Source: Chloroflexota bacterium
GTDB taxonomy: Bacteria; Chloroflexota; UBA6077; FW602-bin22; JACPRP01
Assembly: GCA_016189905.1 (NCBI GenBank)
Contig: JACPRP010000065.1
Location: forward strand, 1 to 39,522
Direction: 5' to 3'
Length of the DNA stretch: 39,522 nucleotides
Below the pieces are notes generated by a model. It was not told the DNA's origin. It worked only from the letters and a program-made list of their open reading frames with translations, and ran no database searches. The translations under genes were made by a program, and so were the position numbers. Positions within the stretch are counted from its first letter, which is position 1, and each line of letters opens with the position of its first letter. This document shows, piece after piece, positions 1-6,942 of this stretch.

Positions 1-111
1 CCATAGGTACGAGTAAGCTCGGGTTCTCTTAGAGCGGCTAATCCTACAAATTCGATGGGCTGATAACGTGGGATGATAGCTGCTTCGTCACGCCAATCGA
101 CGTGCGCGTTG

Positions 112-939
112 TCATACCATCATCAAGAACAGGGGCGGAAGAACGTGGAGCACAATATCGGCGCTGAAGTGGGCTATCACAGCCGAAAGCAGTCCTCGCC
201 GCCAGTAAAGCCAGCCAAAGACGATCCCTGCCACTCCGTTGAGAACGATGGCCCGCACCACGATCAGCCAGGTAATCTGAACTATAGCGGCTGTCGCCGG
301 TAAATGTGCTACGCCAAACAACACCGAGACCAGGATAATGCTTGACCACACGACAGCGGCGCCGGGCCGATCGCGCCGCGTTAACTTCGTCCCCAGCCAC
401 ACCAGCGTGGTCATTAAGCCGAGGCGCATCAACAACTCCTCGACTATCCCACCATAAAAAGAGGCCAGGAAACCTTTCCATGCCTCAGGCTGCTGGCTGG
501 ATAGCTCTTGAACGGCAGTGAACAGTTGAGAGGAGAACACCACGACATCGAGCAGTATTATGACCGCACCGGTAATCAATCCGATCACAATCGAGGGCAG
601 TAGCAAGGCAAGCAACTGTCCCTTTGCCTTTTTCTCCCGTGCTAGGAGAGCGTGCAACAGCGGCGCGCCAAGACCGATGCGCTCGCCCAGATTCAACCCC
701 ACGGACGTGGCTATTGCCGTGATGATGAGCGTTTGCGCGACGCTGGCGGCCAGGAGTAACGGAGTGATGGTCACGGCGCTCGGGCCGGTTAGGGCCAGCG
801 CATAAGGCAGGATGCCCACCGCGCCGACAAGGGCACCAAGCATAAGGACACCAAAGACCTTCCAGGTGCCCGTGGCGGAAACCTTCCTTTCGTCTCCGTC
901 ACCTGGTTGGTCCTCTCTTATGGAAAGATGGTGTGACAT
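112..939 (-). CDS. CPBP-family intramembrane metalloprotease
   Basis: A 275-residue polytopic membrane protein with about seven hydrophobic stretches. The CPBP (CAAX protease / bacteriocin-processing) signature is complete: EELLMR at residues 167-172, FGVAH with His212, and HFSAD with His257. In the family the glutamates and histidines form the metal-dependent active site within the membrane. The substrate cannot be told from sequence; relatives act in prenyl-protein processing, bacteriocin self-immunity or regulated proteolysis. The ATG start is preceded by AGGAGGT at good spacing. The gene stands alone; the 111 bases between its stop and the window edge hold nothing recognisable. Confidence 0.9.
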   Translation of the reverse strand: MSHHLSIREDQPGDGDERKVSATGTWKVFGVLMLGALVGAVGILPYALALTGPSAVTITPLLLAASVAQTLIITAIATSVGLNLGERIGLGAPLLHALLAREKKAKGQLLALLLPSIVIGLITGAVIILLDVVVFSSQLFTAVQELSSQQPEAWKGFLASFYGGIVEELLMRLGLMTTLVWLGTKLTRRDRPGAAVVWSSIILVSVLFGVAHLPATAAIVQITWLIVVRAIVLNGVAGIVFGWLYWRRGLLSAVIAHFSADIVLHVLPPLFLMMV

Positions 940-1500
940 AGCTGTACCTCCTCGTGCATCGAAATCGCCGGCGAAATCGTCAACGGCAACTGTGAAATGA
1001 GTATGTTCCGCCCCTACAAAGATATTAACACAACCGGCACCTGGGGGTCGCTGCCTCGATGGATTGCCAGATTTAAGTACCGCAGGCTATTTGAATAACT
1101 CCTTATAACGCACAGCGCTGCGCCCTGTATACAAGCGTATTTCGGCAATCGCACGCTGGCGCTATTCTTGCCAATTTGCGATGGGCATAGATCGTGGCCG
1201 GCCTGCAAAGTTCCTCGAACCTTCACACTAGACGATAGAGACGACCTCCAGGTAAACGCCGCGCTGACCGTGATTCTAGGTGTTATCAAGACGAGTCCGT
1301 TTATGGGGCTCGAAGAATTTCGTGAAATCCTGAGGCTAGAGGCTTTCGAGCTATAGTTCTGACCCCGTTGGACGTCCGTAGAGGCGAAAATAGACCCTTT
1401 TCACAGACAATAGGCTAAGCCAAGATAGCAACAGATAGGCAGGTTGTCAAGACAATTGGCTCCACTGACAATTGGCTCCACCGTTTGACCCAAAAAGCAG
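940..1500. other. Intergenic region without a convincing gene
   Basis: This gap lies between the divergent CPBP and radical SAM genes. A 62-codon plus-strand frame (1168-1356) ends in a plausible amphipathic helix, but it has no ribosome-binding site and matches no family I know. It may be the debris of a lost gene. Apart from the short tandem repeat at 1451-1481, listed separately, I see no RNA gene or mobile element. Confidence 0.4.
1451..1481. repeat. Tandem 15-bp direct repeat upstream of radical SAM gene
   Basis: GACAATTGGCTCCAC occurs twice, separated by one base, so the period is 16. The upstream side also carries TTGTC-AA-GACAA, a small inverted repeat that uses the first bases of repeat one. 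The array lies 20-50 bp upstream of a promoter, which would suit an activator binding site. It could also be a scar of a mobile element end. Confidence 0.6.
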
Positions 1501-1502
1501 GA

Positions 1503-1531
1503 TTGTTTGCTAGCCGACGGCCGGGTATAAT
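1503..1531 (+). promoter_or_regulatory. Sigma-70 type promoter for radical SAM gene
   Basis: TTGTTT, a 17-base spacer and a perfect TATAAT. Predicted transcription start is near 1538, giving a 25-40 nt leader with GGAGG at 1552-1556. Confidence 0.65.
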
Positions 1532-1564
1532 GTAGATCATCTAACCACCTTGGAGGCTTACGAG

Positions 1565-2824
1565 TTGGTCGAGGATCTAATGGATACATTCAACGGTCCC
1601 GCGTCTAAAGGTTGCACCAGTAGCTCCGTGTATCATTTCGAGATAGGCCCGATTCGTCCCCCAAGCGAGGGAAATGACCGATCGCTGCTTCTTCGAGTCA
1701 ATCGAAACTGCCCCTGGAACAACTGCCGGTTCTGCAATACCTACCGAGGCGAGCGCTTCGATTATCGAGGCGTGGAAGAGGTGATGCGCGACGTCGACGT
1801 CGTTCGCAACATCAGAGACCTGCTCGTGCGAGCCTCATGGCAAGCGGGTCGAGGTGGCAGGATCGACCAGCAGGTGATCGAGATGACCATTGGCGAGCAT
1901 CAAGACATCTACGCACGGGGTGCCACGGATAATGAAGTGCTTTCTGCCCGTCTCCACAGTCTCGCCAACGTGGCGGGCTGGCTTTCCACCGGTGCTCGAA
2001 CTGTGTTTCTGCAGGATGCCAACGCTATCATTATGCGTGCTAAAGAGCTGATCCGGGTGCTCGGTCATCTGAGGGAGACATTCCCCACCATCGAGCGAAT
2101 CACATCGTACGGACGGGCCAGGACGGCCGACCGGAGGACAATTGGCGAGCTCCAGTCGTTGCGCGAGGCAGGATTGTCGCGCCTGCACGTCGGGCTTGAG
2201 TCCGGCTGCGACGAGGTACTCGCGTTTATGAAGAAGGGCGTGACGGCAGAGCAGCAGATAAGGGCGGGCAAGAAGATAAAGGCTGGCGGCATAACCCTCT
2301 CGGAATACGTGATGCCGGGGCTTGGTGGCAAGCGTTGGACGGAGCGGCACGCCCGGGATACGGCGGAGGCGCTCAACCAGATAGATCCTGATTTCATCCG
2401 GCTGCGGAGCTTGATCGTCCGGCGAAACTCTGCCCTCGCGGAGCTGGAGGCGGCGGGCGATTTCGAGCCATTGGACGAGGACGGAGTCGTCGACGAGATC
2501 GGGCTGATGATCGAGGCGCTCGAGTGCCAATCCTACCTGGCAAGCGATCAGATGTCCAATTTGCTGTGGGAGGTAGAGGGCAAGCTTCCCGAGGAAAAGC
2601 CCAAGATCCTGGAAACGATCAGGAGCTATCAACGGATGTCGCACCGCGAGCGCTTGCGCTTTCGCTTGCAGCGTCGAGCGCAATCCTACGTATCGGTCTA
2701 CGGAGGCGCGTCCGACCAGTTGATGGCGAAGCTGATGGCAGCATCGGCTGCACTCGACAATAGCCGCGACCCGGGGCCAGTAGTCGAAGCTGCCATTGCT
2801 CTCCTGAAGCAGGGGTTCGTGTGA
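1565..2824 (+). CDS. Radical SAM protein with CX4CX2C cluster motif
   Basis: A radical SAM enzyme of about 419 residues and unknown substrate. The iron-sulfur site reads CPWNNCRFC, that is C-x4-C-x2-C, one residue longer than the canonical C-x3-C-x2-C. This spacing is shared with a known group of uncharacterised radical SAM proteins carrying C-S-H-N-x-C-x-F-C. The later RLHVGLESGCDEVL segment is typical of the Elp3/MiaB-like barrel, here without TRAM or B12 domains. Two starts are possible: TTG 1565, with GGAGG eight bases upstream, or ATG 1580, with GAGG five bases upstream. I prefer 1565. The gene is monocistronic and converges on the prophage remnant. Confidence 0.85.
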   Translation: MVEDLMDTFNGPASKGCTSSSVYHFEIGPIRPPSEGNDRSLLLRVNRNCPWNNCRFCNTYRGERFDYRGVEEVMRDVDVVRNIRDLLVRASWQAGRGGRIDQQVIEMTIGEHQDIYARGATDNEVLSARLHSLANVAGWLSTGARTVFLQDANAIIMRAKELIRVLGHLRETFPTIERITSYGRARTADRRTIGELQSLREAGLSRLHVGLESGCDEVLAFMKKGVTAEQQIRAGKKIKAGGITLSEYVMPGLGGKRWTERHARDTAEALNQIDPDFIRLRSLIVRRNSALAELEAAGDFEPLDEDGVVDEIGLMIEALECQSYLASDQMSNLLWEVEGKLPEEKPKILETIRSYQRMSHRERLRFRLQRRAQSYVSVYGGASDQLMAKLMAASAALDNSRDPGPVVEAAIALLKQGFV

Positions 2825-2852
2825 TAGGCTCTCGCTGAATTTGTTCATAACG

Positions 2853-2898
2853 AAAAAGCCGCCACATTCAAGACCGTACAGGTCCGCAATGTGGCGGC
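2853..2898 (-). terminator. Intrinsic terminator/attenuator hairpin, copy A
   Basis: On the minus strand, GCCGCCACATT pairs with AATGTGGCGGC (11 bp, arms at 2888-2898 and 2858-2868), with an inner 4-bp stem, followed by TTTTT. It lies about 20-25 nt downstream of a predicted transcription start, so most transcripts would end after roughly 65 nt. An upstream GCGGC can pair with GCCGC of the terminator arm and would compete with it. Confidence 0.75.
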
Positions 2899-2924
2899 AG
2901 AAAAGCCGCGCTAAGGTTAGTTGT

Positions 2925-2952
2925 ATTATAGCAAGCTAGCGAGAGTTGTCAA
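2925..2952 (-). promoter_or_regulatory. Consensus sigma-70 promoter, copy A
   Basis: Minus strand: perfect TTGACA (2947-2952), 16-base spacer containing the palindrome GCTAGC, perfect TATAAT (2925-2930). It begins directly after the stop of the zinc-ribbon gene. It points into the hairpin and then only into the 3' end of the convergent radical SAM gene, so it has no protein-coding target in this copy. Confidence 0.8.
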
Positions 2953-2955
2953 GTA

Positions 2956-3219
2956 CTACCAGGTCACAAGCTTCACGGTCGATCTATTGGACAATGGGCT
3001 TACCGTGTCGCCTTCGATAACGAGCATTCTCTCCAATTTGAGTACCAGCTCGGTGTAACGATGCAGCCTCTCCAGGAGATCGGCGTATTGCTGCACCTCC
3101 ACATGAGCGCCACAAGAAACGCACTCAAACGGAATGCCTTCGCCAATCCGTTCAATCCGCAGCTTGTACTCGGCATCACAGCCACAGGTCAGCCTGATGA
3201 AGCGAATCCTCGGCATCAA
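2956..3219 (-). CDS. Small zinc-ribbon protein of duplicated prophage cassette, copy A
   Basis: 87 residues. The N-terminus MMPRIRFI is shared with the paralogue at 6350-6616, and overall identity is about 45 percent by eye. Cysteines at C12/C14 and C32/C35 (PFECVSCGA) suggest a small zinc ribbon followed by a helical C-terminal half. Its start overlaps the previous gene's stop (ATGA), implying coupled translation. I do not recognise a named family. Its constant place after a MuF tail gene and a small acidic protein suggests an accessory or immunity role, but this is inference. The promoter-hairpin element follows immediately. Confidence 0.7.
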   Translation of the reverse strand: MMPRIRFIRLTCGCDAEYKLRIERIGEGIPFECVSCGAHVEVQQYADLLERLHRYTELVLKLERMLVIEGDTVSPLSNRSTVKLVTW

Positions 3220-3542
3220 GCGGCCTCACGACTCTTGGCAGCAATATTGGGAACTAGCACACGATAGCCCATCTCTTCGAGATTCTTGGTATGTTCTGCG
3301 ACCAACTTATTGAGCTTGTCCCATTGCACTTTCTGGTCTTCAGTGAGTTCGTGCCCAGCGACATAATCAGCGAGGTCCTGGTGGATATCATTATAGACTG
3401 GCCAATCTTCAGTGTGTGCCGCTCGCTCCTCACCGTCCATCGTATGCCATTCACTCTTTAGGTCAAGAGCAAATTCCCAAGTGGATATAAGCCTACGAAC
3501 AAATGTGTCGAAATCAGCGCTTGTGTATCGGGTCATCGCCAC
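3216..3542 (-). CDS. Small acidic protein of MuF-tail cassette, copy A (candidate immunity protein)
   Basis: 108 residues, acidic and predicted mainly helical, about 60 percent identical to 6613-6942. The shared core is TEDWPVYNDIHQ-like and the end is EEMGYRVLVP. It overlaps the 3' end of the MuF-tail gene by 10 nt, and the same overlap is kept in copy B. Small acidic proteins encoded directly after toxin-tipped proteins are typically immunity proteins, so I propose that role. No known domain is evident. It could instead be a phage assembly factor. Confidence 0.7.
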   Translation of the reverse strand: MAMTRYTSADFDTFVRRLISTWEFALDLKSEWHTMDGEERAAHTEDWPVYNDIHQDLADYVAGHELTEDQKVQWDKLNKLVAEHTKNLEEMGYRVLVPNIAAKSREAA

Positions 3543-4669
3543 TTCACCCCCTTGGGCAAGGTTATCTTGTCTATGCTGGAAACTTGATACCCAGATGTGA
3601 TTGTACCATAATCAGCAGAATAGATGAACCAGATAAAAGGACGACGATTCATTCCTGTCCGTTCTACCGGTAAACGATTTGGCGCCAAGAAGCCCAAGTA
3701 CACTTTTTCATCAGTTCCCTGATAAACAACTTTGCTAAGTTCGTGATCATCGAGGATGCTACGTAGATCGGCGAGATACTGATCTTCTGAAGTACCATCA
3801 ACCCATTGATTCTCCAACAAGACCCGCTTGGCAAAGTGAGCAATGACAGATGGCTCCTTGCCTCGCAGTTGTCTACCCAGGAAAGTGCGCCCACGAATAT
3901 CTTTGTGCACAGAAACTTCACGCGAAGCGAAAGGCGCCCTCTTAACGTGCTCGATCACTGACTTCCACTCGTCGTCAGTAAGCGTTCGTTTGGGATTCAA
4001 CAATGATCGTATTAGCTTGTTGGGCTCTTCTTGCATCTTTTTTGCCTTCGCCGCCTCCGCCGTCCACTTCCTAGCTTCCCTCTCCCCCAGTATATCACGA
4101 AGACTCCGCTCGTAACCAACCGGTCCCCACTCCTTATGCCTGGCAAAGCCGGCCACATCCTCCAGCTTCAGCTTGCCATCCTTGTAAGCCGCGAACTTGG
4201 CCGGGCCCAGAATCTCCCGCTTCCGCTCATCGCTTAGCCGCTCAAATAGGTCTGTACCTTTCTCAACCTGCACACTGGTCTCCGGCACATTCTTGAAGCC
4301 AAGCTCTTCCCAGGTCTTCGTCTTCGGCACCGTCCCACAGCGACAGTTGGGATGCGTGGCCATTATCTCACCCGGCTTGTGCAGCGTCCCGTGCTGCGAC
4401 CAGCAGAAAGCACACGTCCGCCGATCCAGCGCCGCGTGCCAGATCCAGCCCGCTACCACGTCGTCATTAGCCTGGTAGGCGCGCCTGCTCGACTCGCGGT
4501 ACGACCTCAGCGCCTCCGTCCGCGAGATCCTCAGCGCCCGCACCAGGTTCCCCCCCAGCGCCTGGTGAATCCAGCCAGCAATCACCCGCGGATTCTGCCC
4601 TGTGGCCACGCCGGTGATCAGCGCCTTGCGCACGCTCTCACTCGCCTCCGGCCCCAGCTCGTCAAGCAA
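3533..4669 (-). CDS. MuF-type head morphogenesis C-terminal part with variable tail, orphan copy A
   Basis: 378 residues matching the MuF/SPP1-gp7 head morphogenesis protein from its middle onward. The N-terminal half present in copy B is missing. The core carries RTCAFCWSQHG and HPNCRC, the cysteine/histidine motif usual near the end of MuF domains. After about residue 200 comes a tail ending in YSADYGTITSGYQVS-type strands. It is only about half identical to copy B, whereas the core is about 80 percent identical. A helix followed by beta strands would fit BECR-fold nuclease toxins known at MuF ends; this is inference. The frame begins three bases after the capsid stop with a TTG (4669) and no clear ribosome site, so expression would need reinitiation. 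It may be a relic. Confidence 0.7.
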   Translation of the reverse strand: MLDELGPEASESVRKALITGVATGQNPRVIAGWIHQALGGNLVRALRISRTEALRSYRESSRRAYQANDDVVAGWIWHAALDRRTCAFCWSQHGTLHKPGEIMATHPNCRCGTVPKTKTWEELGFKNVPETSVQVEKGTDLFERLSDERKREILGPAKFAAYKDGKLKLEDVAGFARHKEWGPVGYERSLRDILGEREARKWTAEAAKAKKMQEEPNKLIRSLLNPKRTLTDDEWKSVIEHVKRAPFASREVSVHKDIRGRTFLGRQLRGKEPSVIAHFAKRVLLENQWVDGTSEDQYLADLRSILDDHELSKVVYQGTDEKVYLGFLAPNRLPVERTGMNRRPFIWFIYSADYGTITSGYQVSSIDKITLPKGVKWR

Positions 4670-4672
4670 CTC

Positions 4673-5644
4673 TCAAAGTGGCGAGCCATCAGAAGTGAAC
4701 CCCACTGCGACTAAGCCGGCAAACGGATACCGCGTCGCCTCGGTCGCGTTCATACGGTTGATCGGATTAGCGATCTGATAGGCCACCCGCATCACCGCCC
4801 GCAGCGCCACCATATCCTGCTGTGCCAGGTTGTACACGATGTTCCCCGCGCCATCCTGGATTACCGCCTGATCCAGAATCTTGAAGGTGATGTCCTGACG
4901 CACGGCCATCATCACGTTCGACCAGTCCCCCGCGAAGACCGACGTCACGCTGTCATCCATCACTCCGTTCATCGGGAACTCCAGCGGCTGGCCGTACAGG
5001 CTAGAGGGAGTGCCCGCCTGCAATGACGGCTGGAAGATCAGCCCACCATTCGCGTCCCTCAAGCCGCGCAGCTTCGCCTTGACGCTCATCGCCGCCACGA
5101 AGCCACCCACATTGAAGCCGTCGTCCTCGACCTTGGCCATCACCCCACTCTCGCTACCAAGAGCATCGGCGATGTCGGCAAACGCCGCGAGGGAGACATT
5201 GTGACTGGCCGCCACTGCGCCCGCGTAGATGTCATTGGGCCAACTCGCCGGCTTGTTGGTGCCGTAGAACACTGCCCCATCGATGGCCACCCCGAACGCC
5301 TCCACCAACCGCGGCCGCACCTCACCCCAGATATCGAACTCACTATCGTCCAGCACCGCCTGGGGAATCGGCACGATCACCGCCAGCTCCTCGGCGTTCA
5401 GATACTTGTTGCTCCACGCCTGTTCCGTGGTCTGCTTCAGCCCCGTATCGCCGTTCACCCAGTAGGCCGTGGGGAGCGCCGAAAGACATGGCATCCGCTG
5501 CTGCGAGCGGCTCATCGTCACCCGCCGCGCCAGCCGCAAGGCCGCCGAGTTCTGCGGCACGCCCTGGATGATGCTGGCGGCTACTTCCTCGGGGATCAGC
5601 GCCGCCGCGTCCGAACTTCGATCAATGATGTTGTTGTAACACAT
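4673..5644 (-). CDS. HK97-fold major capsid protein with foreign C-terminal tail
   Basis: 323 residues. The N-terminal PEEVAASIIQGVPQNSA segment, the central strand-rich domain and the terminal NPINRMNATEATRYPFA match phage HK97-type capsid proteins of the small, delta-domain-less class. The last ten residues (VGFTSDGSPL) are not capsid sequence. They equal the MuF protein segment just before the part retained in the next gene, so a recombination joined the two genes in frame and a TGA now separates them. A ribosome site AGGAGGT lies before ATG 5644. The upstream neighbour is the scaffold gene, the usual head-gene order. Confidence 0.9.
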   Translation of the reverse strand: MCYNNIIDRSSDAAALIPEEVAASIIQGVPQNSAALRLARRVTMSRSQQRMPCLSALPTAYWVNGDTGLKQTTEQAWSNKYLNAEELAVIVPIPQAVLDDSEFDIWGEVRPRLVEAFGVAIDGAVFYGTNKPASWPNDIYAGAVAASHNVSLAAFADIADALGSESGVMAKVEDDGFNVGGFVAAMSVKAKLRGLRDANGGLIFQPSLQAGTPSSLYGQPLEFPMNGVMDDSVTSVFAGDWSNVMMAVRQDITFKILDQAVIQDGAGNIVYNLAQQDMVALRAVMRVAYQIANPINRMNATEATRYPFAGLVAVGFTSDGSPL

Positions 5645-5663
5645 TCGTTACCTCCTGCTATCG

Positions 5664-6194
5664 CTACCTACCGGCAGCGCGTCTGATAAAATCGTTCATC
5701 GAGCTCCCCGCTGCGTTCCGTCCGCCGCCAGCCCCGCCATCGGCCAAGCCACGCGCCTGCCCGAAAAGCGCGGGATATTGCTTCTTGATCTCGCCGATCG
5801 CCGCGTCAAGCTTCTTATTGTCGGCGAGAACCTCGGCCGGGATCTTCGCCGCCACCAGGTCAGGGTATAACGCCCCGGCCTTAGTCGCCGCTCGCTCCGC
5901 CGTCGCCATCTGCACCCGGCCCTTCAACTCGTTGTTCTCTTTGCCGAGCTGGTCAAGCTGAGCCTGGAGCTTCTGTTGCTCCGCCATCTGGCCTTGCTTA
6001 ATCTTCTCCAACTCGGTCGCCGCCGCCTTCAAGCTGTCGTAATCCTTATACTTGTCCCGCTCCCGCCCCAGCCGATCCTGGATGATCGCGTCCAGCTCCG
6101 CTTGCGTGAACGTCTTCCCGGCTCCCGCCGTGTTCCCGGACCCCTGTCCGTTCTGGTTGTTCTGGTTTGCGTTCTGGCCGTCGCCCTCTGGCAT
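5664..6194 (-). CDS. Phage scaffolding protein (GP20/DUF4355 type)
   Basis: 176 residues. The N-terminus is low-complexity and Asn/Gln/Gly-rich, followed by FTQAELDAIIQDRLGRER, a long coiled coil (about residues 50-110) and the closing MNDFIRRAAGR signature common to capsid scaffolds. It would guide assembly of the capsid protein encoded next, 19 bp downstream. A strong GGAGGGGGAAG precedes ATG 6194. The promoter-hairpin element copy B lies 55 bp upstream, so expression should depend on read-through of that hairpin. The gene looks intact. Confidence 0.88.
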   Translation of the reverse strand: MPEGDGQNANQNNQNGQGSGNTAGAGKTFTQAELDAIIQDRLGRERDKYKDYDSLKAAATELEKIKQGQMAEQQKLQAQLDQLGKENNELKGRVQMATAERAATKAGALYPDLVAAKIPAEVLADNKKLDAAIGEIKKQYPALFGQARGLADGGAGGGRNAAGSSMNDFIRRAAGR

Positions 6195-6250
6195 CTTCCC
6201 CCTCCGACTGTTGCCGCCGTCGTCGCGTAATAGCTACTCCCACACAAAAG

Positions 6251-6296
6251 AAAAAGCCGCCACATTCAACCCCATACCGGGGTGAAATGTGGCGGC
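6251..6296 (-). terminator. Intrinsic terminator/attenuator hairpin, copy B
   Basis: Minus strand: AATGTGGCGGC and GCCGCCACATT (6286-6296 and 6256-6266) form an 11-bp stem that extends through a two-base mismatch into CCCC/GGGG, followed by TTTTTCTTTT. It sits between a consensus promoter and the scaffold-capsid genes, the arrangement of a transcription attenuator or antitermination target. The competing GCGGC/GCCGC pairing seen in copy A is also present. Confidence 0.75.
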
Positions 6297-6321
6297 AGAA
6301 AAGCCGCGCTAAGTTAGTTGT

Positions 6322-6349
6322 ATTATAGCAGGCTAGCGAGAGTTGTCAA
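6322..6349 (-). promoter_or_regulatory. Consensus sigma-70 promoter, copy B
   Basis: Minus strand: TTGACA (6344-6349), 16-base spacer, TATAAT (6322-6327), identical boxes to copy A. The likely target is the scaffold and capsid genes. Confidence 0.8.
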
Positions 6350-6616
6350 TTACCAAAATACGAGCTTCCTGGCTGATTCTTTGGCCAAAAGCGCCGCAGT
6401 ATCGCCTTCAAGCGTGAACAGATCTTCCGGCTTCACCATCATCGCGCTGTGCTGGCAAATGAGTTCAAGTATCCCAGCGTAGTGAGTGGTCTCGATGTTT
6501 GCGCCACATTTAAGACACTCGAAAGGCGCTCTGTCGGCGATCTTCTCCAGTCGCACCCGGTACTCTGCCCCGCGACGCTCGCAGGCTACCTTGATGAAGC
6601 GAATCCTCGGCATCAA
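6350..6616 (-). CDS. Small zinc-ribbon protein of duplicated prophage cassette, copy B
   Basis: 88 residues, paralogue of 2956-3219. It keeps MMPRIRFI, PFECLKCGA (C33/C36) and the EGDT and KLVFW-like ending, but has only one cysteine (C12) in the first knuckle. The ATG overlaps the stop of the upstream gene by 4 nt. The frame is intact although the MuF gene upstream is frameshifted. Its function is unknown; position suggests a link to the MuF tail. Confidence 0.7.
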   Translation of the reverse strand: MMPRIRFIKVACERRGAEYRVRLEKIADRAPFECLKCGANIETTHYAGILELICQHSAMMVKPEDLFTLEGDTAALLAKESARKLVFW

Positions 6617-6942
6617 GCGGCTTCTTTTCCTTTGGCAGTATCAGGCACAAGCACGCGGTAGCCCATCTCTTCAAGGTCTTTCTTGTGCTCGGCCACCAGC
6701 TCATTGAGTCGCGCCCACTGAGTTTTCTGGTCTTTGGTCAGCTCGTGGTTAACCACATAGTCGACAAGATGCTGATGGATGTCATTGTTGACCGGCCAAT
6801 CCTCGGTCTGAAAGGCCTGCTCGTCTTCATCCATCCTCGGCCATTGGCTCTGCATATCAACCGCATCTTCCCATCGGCCAATGAGCACATTCACGAAGTG
6901 ATCGAAGTCTTTGCTGGTATAGCGAACTGGCTTCAAAGCCAT
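6613..6942 (-). CDS. Small acidic protein of MuF-tail cassette, copy B (candidate immunity protein)
   Basis: 109 residues, about 60 percent identical to 3216-3542, sharing the TEDWPVNNDIHQ core and EEMGYRVLVP end. It overlaps the MuF tail gene by 10 nt exactly as in copy A. It is intact. The immunity role is inferred only from gene order, size and acidity. Confidence 0.7.
   Translation of the reverse strand: MALKPVRYTSKDFDHFVNVLIGRWEDAVDMQSQWPRMDEDEQAFQTEDWPVNNDIHQHLVDYVVNHELTKDQKTQWARLNELVAEHKKDLEEMGYRVLVPDTAKGKEAA

Larger units (their letters stand above)
2852..2953 (-). repeat. Promoter-hairpin element, copy A
   Basis: About 100 bp, nearly identical to 6250-6350. In the 66 bases from the right hairpin arm through the -35 box I count one indel and one substitution. 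The hairpin loop differs, but in both copies it keeps a second short inner stem (GACC/GGTC here, CCCC/GGGG in copy B). The flanking coding sequences have diverged far more. Confidence 0.9.
6250..6350 (-). repeat. Promoter-hairpin element, copy B
   Basis: Second copy of the 100-bp element, between the zinc-ribbon gene and the scaffold gene. Compared with copy A the stem, the region between hairpin and promoter, and both promoter boxes are kept; the loop and a few bases differ. Confidence 0.9.

Noticed and set aside
1168-1356. 62-codon plus-strand frame as a gene
   Set aside because: No ribosome-binding site, no recognisable motif, overlaps an equally unsupported frame on the other strand.
1835-2848. 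337-codon minus-strand frame opposite the radical SAM gene
   Set aside because: Shadow of the real gene. The plus strand has the CX4CX2C motif, a promoter and a ribosome site, and the minus frame has no known domain.
2840-2960. Left attachment site made of a copy of the tRNA-Asp 3' end
   Set aside because: No stretch resembling the tRNA 3' end was found near the left prophage boundary or elsewhere in the window.
4673-4675. The TGA between capsid and MuF tail as a selenocysteine codon
   Set aside because: The equivalent residue in copy B is arginine, the site is not catalytic, and no SECIS-like hairpin follows. It is a seam stop.
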